From Phycisphaerae bacterium (GTDB lineage Bacteria; Planctomycetota; Phycisphaerae; Phycisphaerales; SM1A02): 42,521 nt of DNA. This document shows positions 23,918 through 32,041 of the stretch, piece after piece. A program made the translations under genes and the position numbers. The notes under the pieces are model-generated. The model saw nothing but the letters and a program-made list of their open reading frames with translations. It had not been told where the DNA came from and ran no database searches. The stretch covers positions 9,612 to 52,132 of the forward strand of contig PBMX01000003.1 of NCBI GenBank assembly GCA_002722935.1, given 5' to 3'. Each line of letters begins with the position of its first letter. Position 1 is the first letter of the stretch.

Positions 23918-24964
23918 TCAGTTGCTGCCGCATTCGGCATTCCAGATCTCGCCGGCTTCTTCACGGGTCATGTCACCGTTTCGGACCGCCATGGCGAGGC
24001 GACTTCGAAGTGCAATGCAATCGTCGGACACTTCACCCCGTCCACCATCGGCGGCTTTCCGCTCGCGGTTGGCGCGGCCGGCATCGGCGGCTTTCCGCTC
24101 GCGGTTGGCGCGGCCGATCATCCTCCGCATTTCGCCCAGGCGGGCATCCATCTGTTCCTGGGTGATTTCGCCCCTCTCGACCATCTGCTGCATCTTGGCC
24201 TGTGCATCGGCATAGTCCTGGCGGGTGACCTGTGGCTGCCGGGTCTTCGTACTCTTGCCGATCATCTTTCGCATCGCGACGAGGCGGGCATCCATCTGTT
24301 CCTGGGTGATCTCGCCCTTCTCGACCATCTGCTGCATCTTGGCCTGCGCATCGGCGTAGTCCTGGCGGGTGACCGTGGGTTGTCCGCTGCTCTTGCTCTT
24401 GCCGATCATCTTTCGCATCTCGACGAGCCTGGCATCCATCTGTTCCTGGGTGATCTCGCCCTTCTCGACCATCTGCTGCATCTTGGCCTGCGCATCGGCG
24501 TAGTCCTGGCGGGTGATCTGCTCTTCCTTGCCGTCATCCGTCATCTTCTTGTAGACGGTCCAGACCTCGTCAACTTCCTCGACGGTCATGGTGCCTTCTT
24601 CGACGGCGGCATTCATGCGAGCGGCGCAGTCCTGGTACATCTTCTCGCAGAGTTCCTTCTTGAATGCGGAGAGTAGTGCACCTGCCTGCCTGCGATCGAT
24701 CTCGCCGGCCTTGTGGGCGGCCCTGATCCCGGCCTCGTACTCCTCGTAGGCCTGTTCGGCCATCACGGTTTCCTGGGCGGCAATGAGATACTCGGCTGCC
24801 TGGGCGGGAGTGATATCGCCATTCTCGGCGGCAATGGAGATCTTCAGGATGATGTCGCTGGTCTTGCTGGAATCATCCGCGAGCGTGCTGGAAGTGAACA
24901 GCATGCCTGCTGTACCGAGTGCGATGGCTGTTGTTGCGATAAATCCTGTGAACTTCATCGTCAT
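23918..24964 (-). CDS. Exported protein built of repeated helix-turn units, with three 48-residue tandem repeats
   Basis: The start is placed at ATG 24964 (GGAG four bases upstream); the ATG two codons on (24958, spacing ten) is an alternative. It has a signal peptide (KFTGFIATTAIALGTAGMLFTSSTLAD). The whole 348-residue protein seems made of a ~40-50-residue unit with a '(N/K)G-(D/E)-I/M-T-x-x-Q/E-x-A' turn: ENGDITPAQAAEYL, KAGEIDRRQAGALL, EEGTMTVEEVDEVW, then three near-identical copies (RQDYADAQAKMQQMVEKGEITQEQMDARL), then RNGDMTREEAGEIW. Two copies of a 12-residue Arg/Ala unit (GRANRERKAAD) separate them. Four or more Cys are present (ELCEKMYQDC, SDDCIA, NAECGSN). Function is unknown; the repeats suggest a structural or binding role in the periplasm. 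Confidence 0.75.
   Translation of the reverse strand: MTMKFTGFIATTAIALGTAGMLFTSSTLADDSSKTSDIILKISIAAENGDITPAQAAEYLIAAQETVMAEQAYEEYEAGIRAAHKAGEIDRRQAGALLSAFKKELCEKMYQDCAARMNAAVEEGTMTVEEVDEVWTVYKKMTDDGKEEQITRQDYADAQAKMQQMVEKGEITQEQMDARLVEMRKMIGKSKSSGQPTVTRQDYADAQAKMQQMVEKGEITQEQMDARLVAMRKMIGKSTKTRQPQVTRQDYADAQAKMQQMVERGEITQEQMDARLGEMRRMIGRANRERKAADAGRANRERKAADGGRGEVSDDCIALRSRLAMAVRNGDMTREEAGEIWNAECGSN
24047..24118 (-). repeat. Two tandem 36-bp repeats encoding a 12-residue Arg/Ala unit
   Basis: Copies at 24047-24082 and 24083-24118 are identical apart from the last base or two (ATCGGCGGCTTTCCGCTCGC...). In protein they read GRANRERKAAD twice. The identity suggests a recent duplication. Confidence 0.9.
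24110..24517 (-). repeat. Three tandem ~144-bp coding repeats
   Basis: Each unit encodes about 48 residues (xTRQDYADAQAKMQQMVE(K/R)GEITQEQMDARL...). The first and second copies by protein order are nearly identical in DNA; the third differs at several silent sites and has E-to-other and K-to-R changes. Length changes by unequal exchange are likely among strains. Confidence 0.9.
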
Positions 24965-25258
24965 GGTTCTCCATTGATTTGCCTGGGAAATCTTTCCAAC
25001 AGGGTATCGTCTCTTCCGGTTCCACGAAATGGAAATCCTGTTTATCACCCCGGATCCATGCTCAAGAGGCCTTGTCCATGCCAATGGCAGTGCACATCGT
25101 CGACGGGTCGATCCGCTGGAGAATCGGTGGGGGATGGGTGGATCTCATCCCGCCCTCTGGTGAACTCCCAGACAGCCGAGGTTCTATACCATGCATGGAT
25201 ACCTCATCGGAGGAAGGTACACGCCTGCGATTGCAGGCCCTGCAAGCGGAGGAGAGTC

Positions 25259-25426
25259 ATGATGGCTTCTGAACCCAGAGAGATAGCAACCGGGAAGTTC
25301 GAGGAGTTCTACGAGTATTGCCTCGAGAACGGCATCGAGCCTGAAAGCATCGTTGCCGACCAGGGGGAAATGCTGCTCTTGACGAACCAGGAGGACATCG
25401 ATCGATGCCAGGCTGCCTTGGAATAG
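25259..25426 (+). CDS. Small acidic protein, 55 residues
   Basis: This is the real end of the track ORF 24713-25426; the earlier part mirrors the repeat-protein gene. ATG at 25259 has GGAGGAG about four bases upstream and gives 55 residues with protein-like composition (GKFEEFYEYCLENGIEPES, EMLLLTNQEDIDRCQAAL). It has two Cys, a helix at each end and no signal peptide or membrane segment. It precedes the ATP-grasp gene by 121 bases. Function is unknown; coding status is inferred from the ribosome-binding site and composition. Confidence 0.55.
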   Translation: MMASEPREIATGKFEEFYEYCLENGIEPESIVADQGEMLLLTNQEDIDRCQAALE

Positions 25427-25547
25427 GAAGGCGAGCAGGTCGGCGTAGTTGGAAACAGACCACTTCGAGGCGGGTTCGCCTGCCGATGAAGCCCGGAACA
25501 TGGAGGCAGCAATGCCGGAATGGACACGGTAACGGGAAGCGATCGAC

Positions 25548-26528
25548 GTGCGCATCTGCCTGCTGACAACTCAGGATCTCGATGCCGTGCCCTTTGCGGA
25601 TGACGACTGGCCCTGCGATCCAAGACCCTTCATGCCCGAAGCAGAGTGGCATGTCGCTACGCTCGTGGGCAAGGTCAACTCCGTGAAGCAGGTGGAGGAA
25701 CTGATCGACTCTGGCAGGTTCGATATCTTCTTCAATCTCTGCGACGGGGCTGCCGACCAGGACATCCCGGGGATCGAGGTCATCCAGAAACTCGAGGAAC
25801 GCGGTGTGCCCTTCGCCGGGGCAACCTCGGAGTGCTACGAGCCGACACGTGTCGAGATGAAGGAGGCCTGCAGGAGGCAGGGCATCGCCACGCCCGACTA
25901 CGTCGTGGCCCGCACCAAGAAGGATGTCGAGCGTGCGGCGAAGACACTGAACTTCCCGCTCTTCGTGAAGCACTACAGCAGCTACGCGAGTGTCGACATC
26001 AGTCGTCGATCCTGTGTGAAGAGCCCGGCGGGACTTCGCATCCAGGCCCGGAAGATCATGTCACGCCACGGAGCGGCCCTGATCGAGGAATACATCGATG
26101 GCATCGAGTGCACCGTGCTGGTGGCCGAGAACCCCGAGGATCCACTGAAGCCCATCACCTATACGCCCGCGCAGTACAGGTTCCCGGAGGGTGAGCATTT
26201 CAAGCACTCGGACCTGAAGTGGGTCGAGTACGAGGGGCTTTCCTCCTTCCCGGTCGAGGATCCGGTGCTCGCCGAGCGGCTGCGTGACGAGTGCGCCCGC
26301 TTCTTCGTGGAACTCAATGCGGCGAGTTTCGGCCGCTGCGATCTGCGTGTCGACAGCGAGGGCACGCCCTACATGCTGGAGATCAATGCCAACTGCGGCA
26401 TCTACTACCCGCCGGCAGACTACGGCAGCGCCGACATCTGCCTGGCCCTCGACCCGGCGGGGCATGAGGGCTTCACACGCCAACTGGTCGCCGCCGCCTT
26501 TGCTCGGCATGCCCGACGGGGCCAATAA
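25548..26528 (+). CDS. ATP-grasp enzyme, D-Ala-D-Ala ligase-like
   Basis: The product has 326 residues and begins at GTG 25548 with GGGAAG about ten bases upstream. The order of segments is that of the D-alanine--D-alanine ligase superfamily. An N-terminal Rossmann-like part carries FFNLCDGAADQDIPGIEVIQKLEERGVPFAG and the conserved T(S/x)x..Y.P/T substrate loop. The ATP-grasp domain has FPLFVKHYSSYASVDI (adenine-binding Lys), LIEEYIDGIECTVLV and the metal-binding end MLEINANCGIYYPP. Known chemistry: ATP-dependent formation of an amide bond via an acyl phosphate. It lacks cell-wall neighbours such as murC or ddl partners, so another carboxylate-amine ligation is equally likely. Start and domain order are seen; substrate is not. 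Confidence 0.82.
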   Translation: MRICLLTTQDLDAVPFADDDWPCDPRPFMPEAEWHVATLVGKVNSVKQVEELIDSGRFDIFFNLCDGAADQDIPGIEVIQKLEERGVPFAGATSECYEPTRVEMKEACRRQGIATPDYVVARTKKDVERAAKTLNFPLFVKHYSSYASVDISRRSCVKSPAGLRIQARKIMSRHGAALIEEYIDGIECTVLVAENPEDPLKPITYTPAQYRFPEGEHFKHSDLKWVEYEGLSSFPVEDPVLAERLRDECARFFVELNAASFGRCDLRVDSEGTPYMLEINANCGIYYPPADYGSADICLALDPAGHEGFTRQLVAAAFARHARRGQ

Positions 26529-26561
26529 AGCCTGCCTGCATCGTGTTCCACCGGGTTTTCC

Positions 26562-26590
26562 TTGAGATAAGACCCTTCGCGGTGTTCAAT
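26562..26590 (+). promoter_or_regulatory. Candidate sigma-70-type promoter of the large exported protein
   Basis: TTGAGA (26562-26567) and TTCAAT (26585-26590) are separated by 17 bases, about 26 bases before the chosen ATG at 26616. Five of six and four of six bases match the consensus. Confidence 0.4.
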
Positions 26591-26615
26591 GGAGTATTCC
26601 CACAGGAGGGATTCC

Positions 26616-29432
26616 ATGGCACCCATGGAAGGAGGGTCGATGAATCCAGTTCAGCGTGCAGGATTGTTCATCACGCTTGTCGCCAGCCTGCTGAGCATGC
26701 AGGCCCATGCGGCTGATCGTGCGCCTGCACGTGGTGCCACGGGCTGGACCATCGTGGAGAGTTTCAGCGTGCCGGAGGGCGCCTCGGGCCTGGCCTGGGA
26801 TGGAACGAGCCTGTACCTGGGCATCTATGGAGTCGATGGAGGCCACATCTACGGACTGGACCCGCAGACGGGTTCCTACTCGCTGCGTTTCATCGGGCAG
26901 CAGGAAGATGCCTTTGGCCTCTCCTACGACGGCCAGTACCTCTGGACCACCGACCACCCCGGTAGCAGTTCGACGCCCGCCCAGGCGTTGAAGCTCGATT
27001 GGAACGGCAACGTGATCGAGCAGATCGAGTTGCCTGATCACTACATGTCCGGCATCGCCTGCGATGGAGACGACATCTGGGTTTCACGCTACTACCCCGA
27101 CCCGGGCCACCTCTACAGGATCAACGCCGGGGGCGTCATCCTCGACGAGTTCGATGGGCCTGATGACCAGCCATGGGACCTGGCCATCGGCGAGGGCTGC
27201 ATCTGGATCGCTGACTACTGGGGCGACACGCTCTACAGCGTCGACCCGGTCACCGGAACCGTCCTCGACAGCCATGCGTCCGAGGGCGTCGATCCGGCCG
27301 GCATCGTCTGGGATGGCCAGTACCTCTGGTACTGCGACAACGGGGACAACTACGACTACGACATTCTCTACAAGGTCGATCTCCAGGGTGGCGGTACACC
27401 GGAGATCCTCATCGCCGACTCCGAGCATGACTTCGGGAGCGTGGCCATCGGTGATGTCGCTACGTGGAACGTGAACATCGCCAATACCGGCACGGCGAGC
27501 CTGGTCATCGACCAGTTGACCTTCAGTCAAGCAGTCGATGTCAGTTGCACGGCCACCTTCCCCGTCGTCGTACCCGTCGGCGGCAGCGAACAACTGCCCC
27601 TCGAGTACGCCCCGGGTTCCTTCGAGCCACTGCTCGTCACGGCGAATGTGCATTCCAATGACCCGATCCATCCCTCCCAGCCGCTGGTGCTCACCGGCCA
27701 TGGTGTCTACCCGGACCCGACGATCCACGTCGTGGAGGACTCGCACAACTTCGGCACGATCAGGGTCGGAGCGCATACGCGCTGGTTCATCGAGATCGCC
27801 AATCACGGCGCAGGCCCGCTGATCATCGATGGCGCCCAGCTCGACAGCGAGCACTTCTACATCGATCCGGGACTGGCGCTGCCCATCACCCTCGATACGC
27901 TCGAGGAGACCGTCATCGGCGTCTGGTTCAGTCCGACTTCGACCCAGTCCGTTACGGCAACGGCGCTCCTGTCATCGAATGACGGCAACCATGATCCTGC
28001 CGAACTCGACCTCCTTGGTAGCGCCATCGAGATCGACTATCCCATGGGTTCACACCTGTGGTCCTATCTGGTGGAGGGAAGCTGGGACAACACGCCCAAG
28101 GCCATGGCGCCCATCGCGGACATCACGGGCGACGGCAGATCCGACCTGGTGGTCTGTACTGAGGACAACTACATCCGGTGCTTCAACGGGAATGCACACT
28201 CCGGTGGCGACATCCTGTGGGAACACGAGATCTACAGCGGCAACATCTACTCGGACAAGGGCCTGGACGTCATCGCCGACGTGGATGGTGACGGGTTCGA
28301 GGACGTCGTGGTCGGTGCGACGGGGGGCGCACGGCTCATCAGGATGCTCTCGGGTCGAACCGGCGAGGAACGCTGGAGCTACGAAACGAATCAGGTCGGC
28401 AGCGGGGGCTGGGTCTACCAGGTCGATGGCAGCCGTGATTTCTCCGGTGACGGCATCGTCGACGTACTCGCCTGCGCCGGTGATGACGGCGAGGATGAAG
28501 GTCCCAAGCGTGCCTACTGCCTTGATGGCCTTGATGGCTCCCTGCTGTGGCAGCGTCCGTTGTTCGGTCCCGTGTTCTCGATCAGCGCGGTTGATGACTT
28601 CAATGGGGATGACGTACCTGACGCGGTGGCTGGCGCATCGGATGAATGGGAGACCCAGGGGCGTGCCGTGGGCATCGATGGAGCAACCGGGTTCGAGGAA
28701 TGGTCCTTCTACACCGGTGGTTCTTCCGTCTGGTCCGTGGTCCAGGTCGGGGACATCTCGCTTGATGGCATCAATGACGTCATGATCGGCGACTTCAGCA
28801 GCGGCGAGGTGTACGCCCTGGATGTGGTCGATGGAAGCCAGTTGTTCATCACCAGTGGCCTGGGAACCCTTACGGGTCTGAAGCGCATCGAGGATGTCAA
28901 TGGCGATGGTCATCCCGAGGTCGTGCCGGAACACTTCCAGGATCAGGTGCGCCTCATCAGCGGGGCCGACGGGTCCTACATCTGGTCGACGGCCGTAGCC
29001 GACAAGCCGACGGTTGCATCGGTGATTCCGGATGTCAGCGGGGATGGCATCAACGATCTGGTCGTCGACACCCTCTTCAGTGACAACTACACCTACTTCC
29101 TCGATGGGGCCGATGGTTCGATCCTGCAGAGCGCCAACTTCGGTACCCCGGTCGATTCCATCACCGTCCTGCCGGACATCGTCGGGGACGGTTCCTGGGA
29201 ACTCGTGGCCGGTGGTCGCAACGGGATGATCAAGTGCGTCTCGGGTGGTCTTGACGCCCTGGTCCTCCATCCCGCCGACATCAACGAGGACGGCTATGTG
29301 AATGTCGACGACCTGCTGCTGGTCATAAGCCAGTGGGGGATGACCGGCTCATCTGCGGACATCAGTGGTGACGGCATCGTCGGTGTCGATGACCTGCTGA
29401 TGGTCATCGCCGGGTGGGGGCACGGAACCTGA
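26616..29432 (+). CDS. Large exported protein: beta-propeller, HYDIN/ASPM-like, FG-GAP repeats and dockerin tail
   Basis: The start at 26616 has AGGAGG six bases upstream; ATG 26640 (AAGGAGG, spacing four) would remove eight residues. It encodes about 938 residues with a signal peptide (RAGLFITLVASLLSMQAHAA). Residues 35-270 carry WD/YVTN-like propeller repeats (SGLAWDGTSLYLGIYG, FGLSYDGQYLWTTD, WIADYWGDTLYSVDP). Residues ~270-470 hold two ASPM-SPD2-HYDIN-like beta-sandwiches (DFGSVAIGDVATWNVNIANTG and NFGTIRVGAHTRWFIEIANHG). Residues ~480-880 have FG-GAP/VCBS repeats with calcium loops (ADITGDGRSDLVVC, ADVDGDGFEDVVVG, PDVSGDGINDLVVD). The C-terminus is a dockerin-like pair (DINEDGYVNVDDLLLVISQWG, DISGDGIVGVDDLLMVIAGWG). 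It probably acts at the cell surface in adhesion or binding; no catalytic motif is seen. Confidence 0.82.
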   Translation: MAPMEGGSMNPVQRAGLFITLVASLLSMQAHAADRAPARGATGWTIVESFSVPEGASGLAWDGTSLYLGIYGVDGGHIYGLDPQTGSYSLRFIGQQEDAFGLSYDGQYLWTTDHPGSSSTPAQALKLDWNGNVIEQIELPDHYMSGIACDGDDIWVSRYYPDPGHLYRINAGGVILDEFDGPDDQPWDLAIGEGCIWIADYWGDTLYSVDPVTGTVLDSHASEGVDPAGIVWDGQYLWYCDNGDNYDYDILYKVDLQGGGTPEILIADSEHDFGSVAIGDVATWNVNIANTGTASLVIDQLTFSQAVDVSCTATFPVVVPVGGSEQLPLEYAPGSFEPLLVTANVHSNDPIHPSQPLVLTGHGVYPDPTIHVVEDSHNFGTIRVGAHTRWFIEIANHGAGPLIIDGAQLDSEHFYIDPGLALPITLDTLEETVIGVWFSPTSTQSVTATALLSSNDGNHDPAELDLLGSAIEIDYPMGSHLWSYLVEGSWDNTPKAMAPIADITGDGRSDLVVCTEDNYIRCFNGNAHSGGDILWEHEIYSGNIYSDKGLDVIADVDGDGFEDVVVGATGGARLIRMLSGRTGEERWSYETNQVGSGGWVYQVDGSRDFSGDGIVDVLACAGDDGEDEGPKRAYCLDGLDGSLLWQRPLFGPVFSISAVDDFNGDDVPDAVAGASDEWETQGRAVGIDGATGFEEWSFYTGGSSVWSVVQVGDISLDGINDVMIGDFSSGEVYALDVVDGSQLFITSGLGTLTGLKRIEDVNGDGHPEVVPEHFQDQVRLISGADGSYIWSTAVADKPTVASVIPDVSGDGINDLVVDTLFSDNYTYFLDGADGSILQSANFGTPVDSITVLPDIVGDGSWELVAGGRNGMIKCVSGGLDALVLHPADINEDGYVNVDDLLLVISQWGMTGSSADISGDGIVGVDDLLMVIAGWGHGT

Positions 29433-29448
29433 GCAGGTCGATCTGGTT

Positions 29449-30645
29449 CTACCGGGACGATTCTTCGATGGCCATCGATTCCAGGACCACCTGGTGGAAC
29501 TCGTTGTTCATGTCCATGTTGAAGGGGAACTGCTGGGTCGCGAAGACCGCGGTGAGATCCTGTTCCGGATCGATGAAGAAGTACGTGCAGGCGGCGCCGC
29601 CCCAGGACCAGCGTCCTTCGCCAAGGGGGCCCATCCGTGAGTCGACCGCCGGCTGGATTCCGAACCCGAGTCCAAAGCGCTGTCTCGGGCCCTTCTTCGT
29701 GCCGGGGCCCAGTTGATTCTGCGTCATGAAGGTGACGGTTCGTGTCTCGAGGATGCGATTGCCATCGAGTTCACCCAACTGCTCCATGGCCCTGCAGAAA
29801 CGCGTGTAGTCACCGATGGTCGACCAGAGTCCGCCACCGCCGGACTGGAAGGCGGGCTTGAGAATCTTCGTACCGCCCTCGTAGTGATTCGCATCGACCA
29901 CAAGTGATCCCTCGTCGGGTGTGACGATGTGCATCAACTCGATATCCGCGTCGGGCGTGAACCCGGTGTCATCCATGCCCAGTGGAGTGAAGATGTTCTC
30001 CTGCAGGTAGACCTCGAATTCCTTCCCCGAGACCACCTCGACGACGCGTCCGAGTACATCCGTATTGAGCCCGTAGACGAAGGCCTGGCCTGGATGGGAG
30101 GCGAGGGGCATCCGCGACATGACGACGGCGGTTTCCTCGAGACTTGTGACATCGGCCATCTTGTCCTTGTAGTGGGGGACCAGTTCGGGTGGCGCGCTGA
30201 AGTCGTAGGCCAGGCCGCTGGTATGGGTCAGGAGGTCGCGGATGGTGACGGGCCTGCGTGGGGCCACGAGTTGACCATCGACGGATACCTTCGTCTCCTT
30301 GAACTCGGGGATGTACTTGGAGACGGGATCATCGAGATCCAATTTTCCCTGTTCGACCAGTTGCATGATGGCGGTCGAGGTGACGGCCTTGCTCATCGAG
30401 TAGATGCGGATGACCTGGTCGGTCTCGAGATCCTCCTCTGAACCTGGTGTTCGATCACCGACGGCTTCCAGGAAGATGGTCTCCCCGTCGCGGGTCACCT
30501 GGACCATGCAGCCCACGACCTTGCCCGACTCGACGAGAGAGTTCATCCAGTCCATCAATGGCTTGAGTTGTGCGGCCGATGCCGCCGAGGAAATCAGCAG
30601 GCCAAGAAGCAGCATCATCGTGAGATTGCGTGTTTTGTTGTTCAT
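29449..30645 (-). CDS. Exported beta-lactamase-family serine hydrolase
   Basis: The protein has 398 residues with a signal peptide (MMLLLGLLISSAASAAQ). The serine-hydrolase core has the nucleophile motif SMSK (SxxK) in IRIYSMSKAVTSTAI, followed by QGKLDLDDPVSKYIPEF, then LLTHTSGLAYDF and the Tyr motif FVYGLNTDVLG. The third motif position reads WSWGGAACTYF, with Gly-rich sequence in place of KTG. This is class C beta-lactamase/D-Ala-D-Ala carboxypeptidase/esterase EstB-like, about 380-400 residues, so ordinary length. Reaction may be ester or amide hydrolysis; the family label does not prove antibiotic resistance. TAGAAT lies six bases before the ATG with no clear ribosome-binding site, possibly a leaderless start. 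Convergent with the big dockerin gene. Confidence 0.85.
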   Translation of the reverse strand: MNNKTRNLTMMLLLGLLISSAASAAQLKPLMDWMNSLVESGKVVGCMVQVTRDGETIFLEAVGDRTPGSEEDLETDQVIRIYSMSKAVTSTAIMQLVEQGKLDLDDPVSKYIPEFKETKVSVDGQLVAPRRPVTIRDLLTHTSGLAYDFSAPPELVPHYKDKMADVTSLEETAVVMSRMPLASHPGQAFVYGLNTDVLGRVVEVVSGKEFEVYLQENIFTPLGMDDTGFTPDADIELMHIVTPDEGSLVVDANHYEGGTKILKPAFQSGGGGLWSTIGDYTRFCRAMEQLGELDGNRILETRTVTFMTQNQLGPGTKKGPRQRFGLGFGIQPAVDSRMGPLGEGRWSWGGAACTYFFIDPEQDLTAVFATQQFPFNMDMNNEFHQVVLESMAIEESSR

Positions 30646-30716
30646 TCCAGGATTCTAGCAGAACGTCCCTTTGCTTCGGGGTGTGCCTCGCGGGCTTTCA
30701 TGCGACACTGGCGGAC

Positions 30717-31217
30717 ATGAAAGCCATACTTCTCGCCGTCGCTGCCGGTCTCTGCTGGGGAATCGGTGAAGCCTGTACACGAAGCGCCCTGCATGATGGT
30801 CGAGTCGGCCCGTTCACTGCGCTGCTGATACGAACCCTCGTTGCACTGCCGGTCATCCTGCTTGCCTGGTGGCTGATGCTCAAGGGAGTAGGGGGGCTCC
30901 ATGTCGAACCACCGGTGCGAGACATGAACGGCTCCGCCTGGGCGAAGGTCATCATCGGTTCAGGCCTGCTTGCCGCAGCGCTGGGCATCATCTTCTTCTA
31001 CGCCGCCCTCTCGATGGGTGAACTCTCGGTCGTCAAACCCATCTCGTTCGCCCTGGCTCCCGCCGTGGCGGTACTCATCGGCTGGTTCATCCTCGGCGAG
31101 TCCATCAGCGTGAGGAAGGTCATCGCGATCGGTCTGATCCTCGCCGGCGTCATCATGCTCTCGATTCAACCGTCCGCTCCCGGCGGCAGCCTGGAGCAGC
31201 CACGGATCCAGTCATGA
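30717..31217 (+). CDS. EamA-family transporter (single domain)
   Basis: Start at ATG 30717 (not 30630); 166 residues. Five hydrophobic helices are seen: KAILLAVAAGLCWGIGEA, FTALLIRTLVALPVILLAWW, AKVIIGSGLLAAALGIIFFYAAL, PISFALAPAVAVLIGWFILGE and VIAIGLILAGVIMLSI. The pattern W-G-x(5,6) near the start, a Pro in the third quarter and a GES-type loop (LGESISVRKV) is typical of EamA/DMT transporters, here a single ~140-residue domain that would have to dimerise. Substrate unknown. Its stop overlaps the next start in ATGA, so it is coupled to the GH18 lipoprotein gene. No strong ribosome-binding site is visible. Confidence 0.8.
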   Translation: MKAILLAVAAGLCWGIGEACTRSALHDGRVGPFTALLIRTLVALPVILLAWWLMLKGVGGLHVEPPVRDMNGSAWAKVIIGSGLLAAALGIIFFYAALSMGELSVVKPISFALAPAVAVLIGWFILGESISVRKVIAIGLILAGVIMLSIQPSAPGGSLEQPRIQS

Positions 31218-32032
31218 TGCGATGGGCCGTACTGCTTCCCTGCCTGCTCGCCATTCCCGGGTGTTCCGCCACCAGAGGGATGCCTGCTGAAGAACTGCCC
31301 GCGATCCGGGTGGTCTGCTTCTTCGGCGGAGGGGAGTGGCGCTATGAGCGCATGACGCACTTCATTCCGGGATTCCTGGGTTTCGAAGCCGACGGCACTC
31401 TCCGGGATTGGGATCTGCGCGAGGTCGCCCGCGAGGCTCATGCTTCGGGTGTCAAGGTCATCGTCAGTTTCGACGGGGAACACTGGGAGGAGAACTTCCT
31501 TCCCATGAGTTCGAACGAGGATGGCTCCCGTGATCGATTCGTCGAGAACATCCTGCACTACTGCCAGGAGAACGGGATCGACGGCGTCGACTACGACTGG
31601 GAGATCGGCGGCGGTTTCTCGACCGAGCAGCAGGCCCTGTACAGCGAACTGGTCATCGCGACGAAGAACGCCTTCAGGCCCCATGGCCTGAGCGTCAGCA
31701 TCGACGCCTACTTCAGAGACGAGCTCAATGCGGAGGGAATCGAGGCCGTCGACTGGATGCAGTTGATGGCCTACGAGGACATGGAAGAGATGCACTCCAT
31801 GGTCGAGTACTGGGAGGCTCGCGGCGTCCCTCGGGAGAAGATCGTCATCGGGATGGCGGCAGGTTGGGGAGATGAGCGGGAGGGCTTCGACCATGACCTG
31901 GTGAGGGCGAAGACACGGACATGCCTCGATGGTGGCTACGGTGGCGTGATGTTGTTTCGCACGGACCTGGACGCCGTCGATGAAACGTCGATGCTCGGGG
32001 TCGTGCACGAGACGATCAAGCAGGGCGACTAG
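31214..32032 (+). CDS. GH18-family glycosidase lipoprotein
   Basis: The protein has 272 residues. The N-terminus LLPCLLAIPGCSATRG is a lipoprotein signal with a usable Cys (IPGC, a slightly off-consensus lipobox). The catalytic signature DGVDYDWE (residues 123-130) carries the acid Glu of family 18 glycoside hydrolases, and the barrel is otherwise short: VVCFFGGGEW, VKVIVSFDG, VSIDAYF, VDWMQLMAYED, KIVIGMAAGWG. Known activity: cleavage of chitin or other N-acetylglucosamine links; non-chitin substrates are possible for such a short enzyme. It is lipid-anchored, presumably in the outer membrane. Translationally coupled to the EamA transporter through an ATGA overlap, which hints at import or export of the released sugar by inference. 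Confidence 0.83.
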   Translation: MMRWAVLLPCLLAIPGCSATRGMPAEELPAIRVVCFFGGGEWRYERMTHFIPGFLGFEADGTLRDWDLREVAREAHASGVKVIVSFDGEHWEENFLPMSSNEDGSRDRFVENILHYCQENGIDGVDYDWEIGGGFSTEQQALYSELVIATKNAFRPHGLSVSIDAYFRDELNAEGIEAVDWMQLMAYEDMEEMHSMVEYWEARGVPREKIVIGMAAGWGDEREGFDHDLVRAKTRTCLDGGYGGVMLFRTDLDAVDETSMLGVVHETIKQGD

Positions 32033-32041
32033 GCCGGGAAC

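Noticed and set aside
24047-24517. Possible CRISPR array
   Set aside because: The repeats are contiguous and coding, with no spacers.
28050-29270. 406-residue minus-strand ORF
   Set aside because: Antisense to the FG-GAP region of the large exported protein; repetitive Asp/Val/Gly composition is a mirror of its calcium loops.
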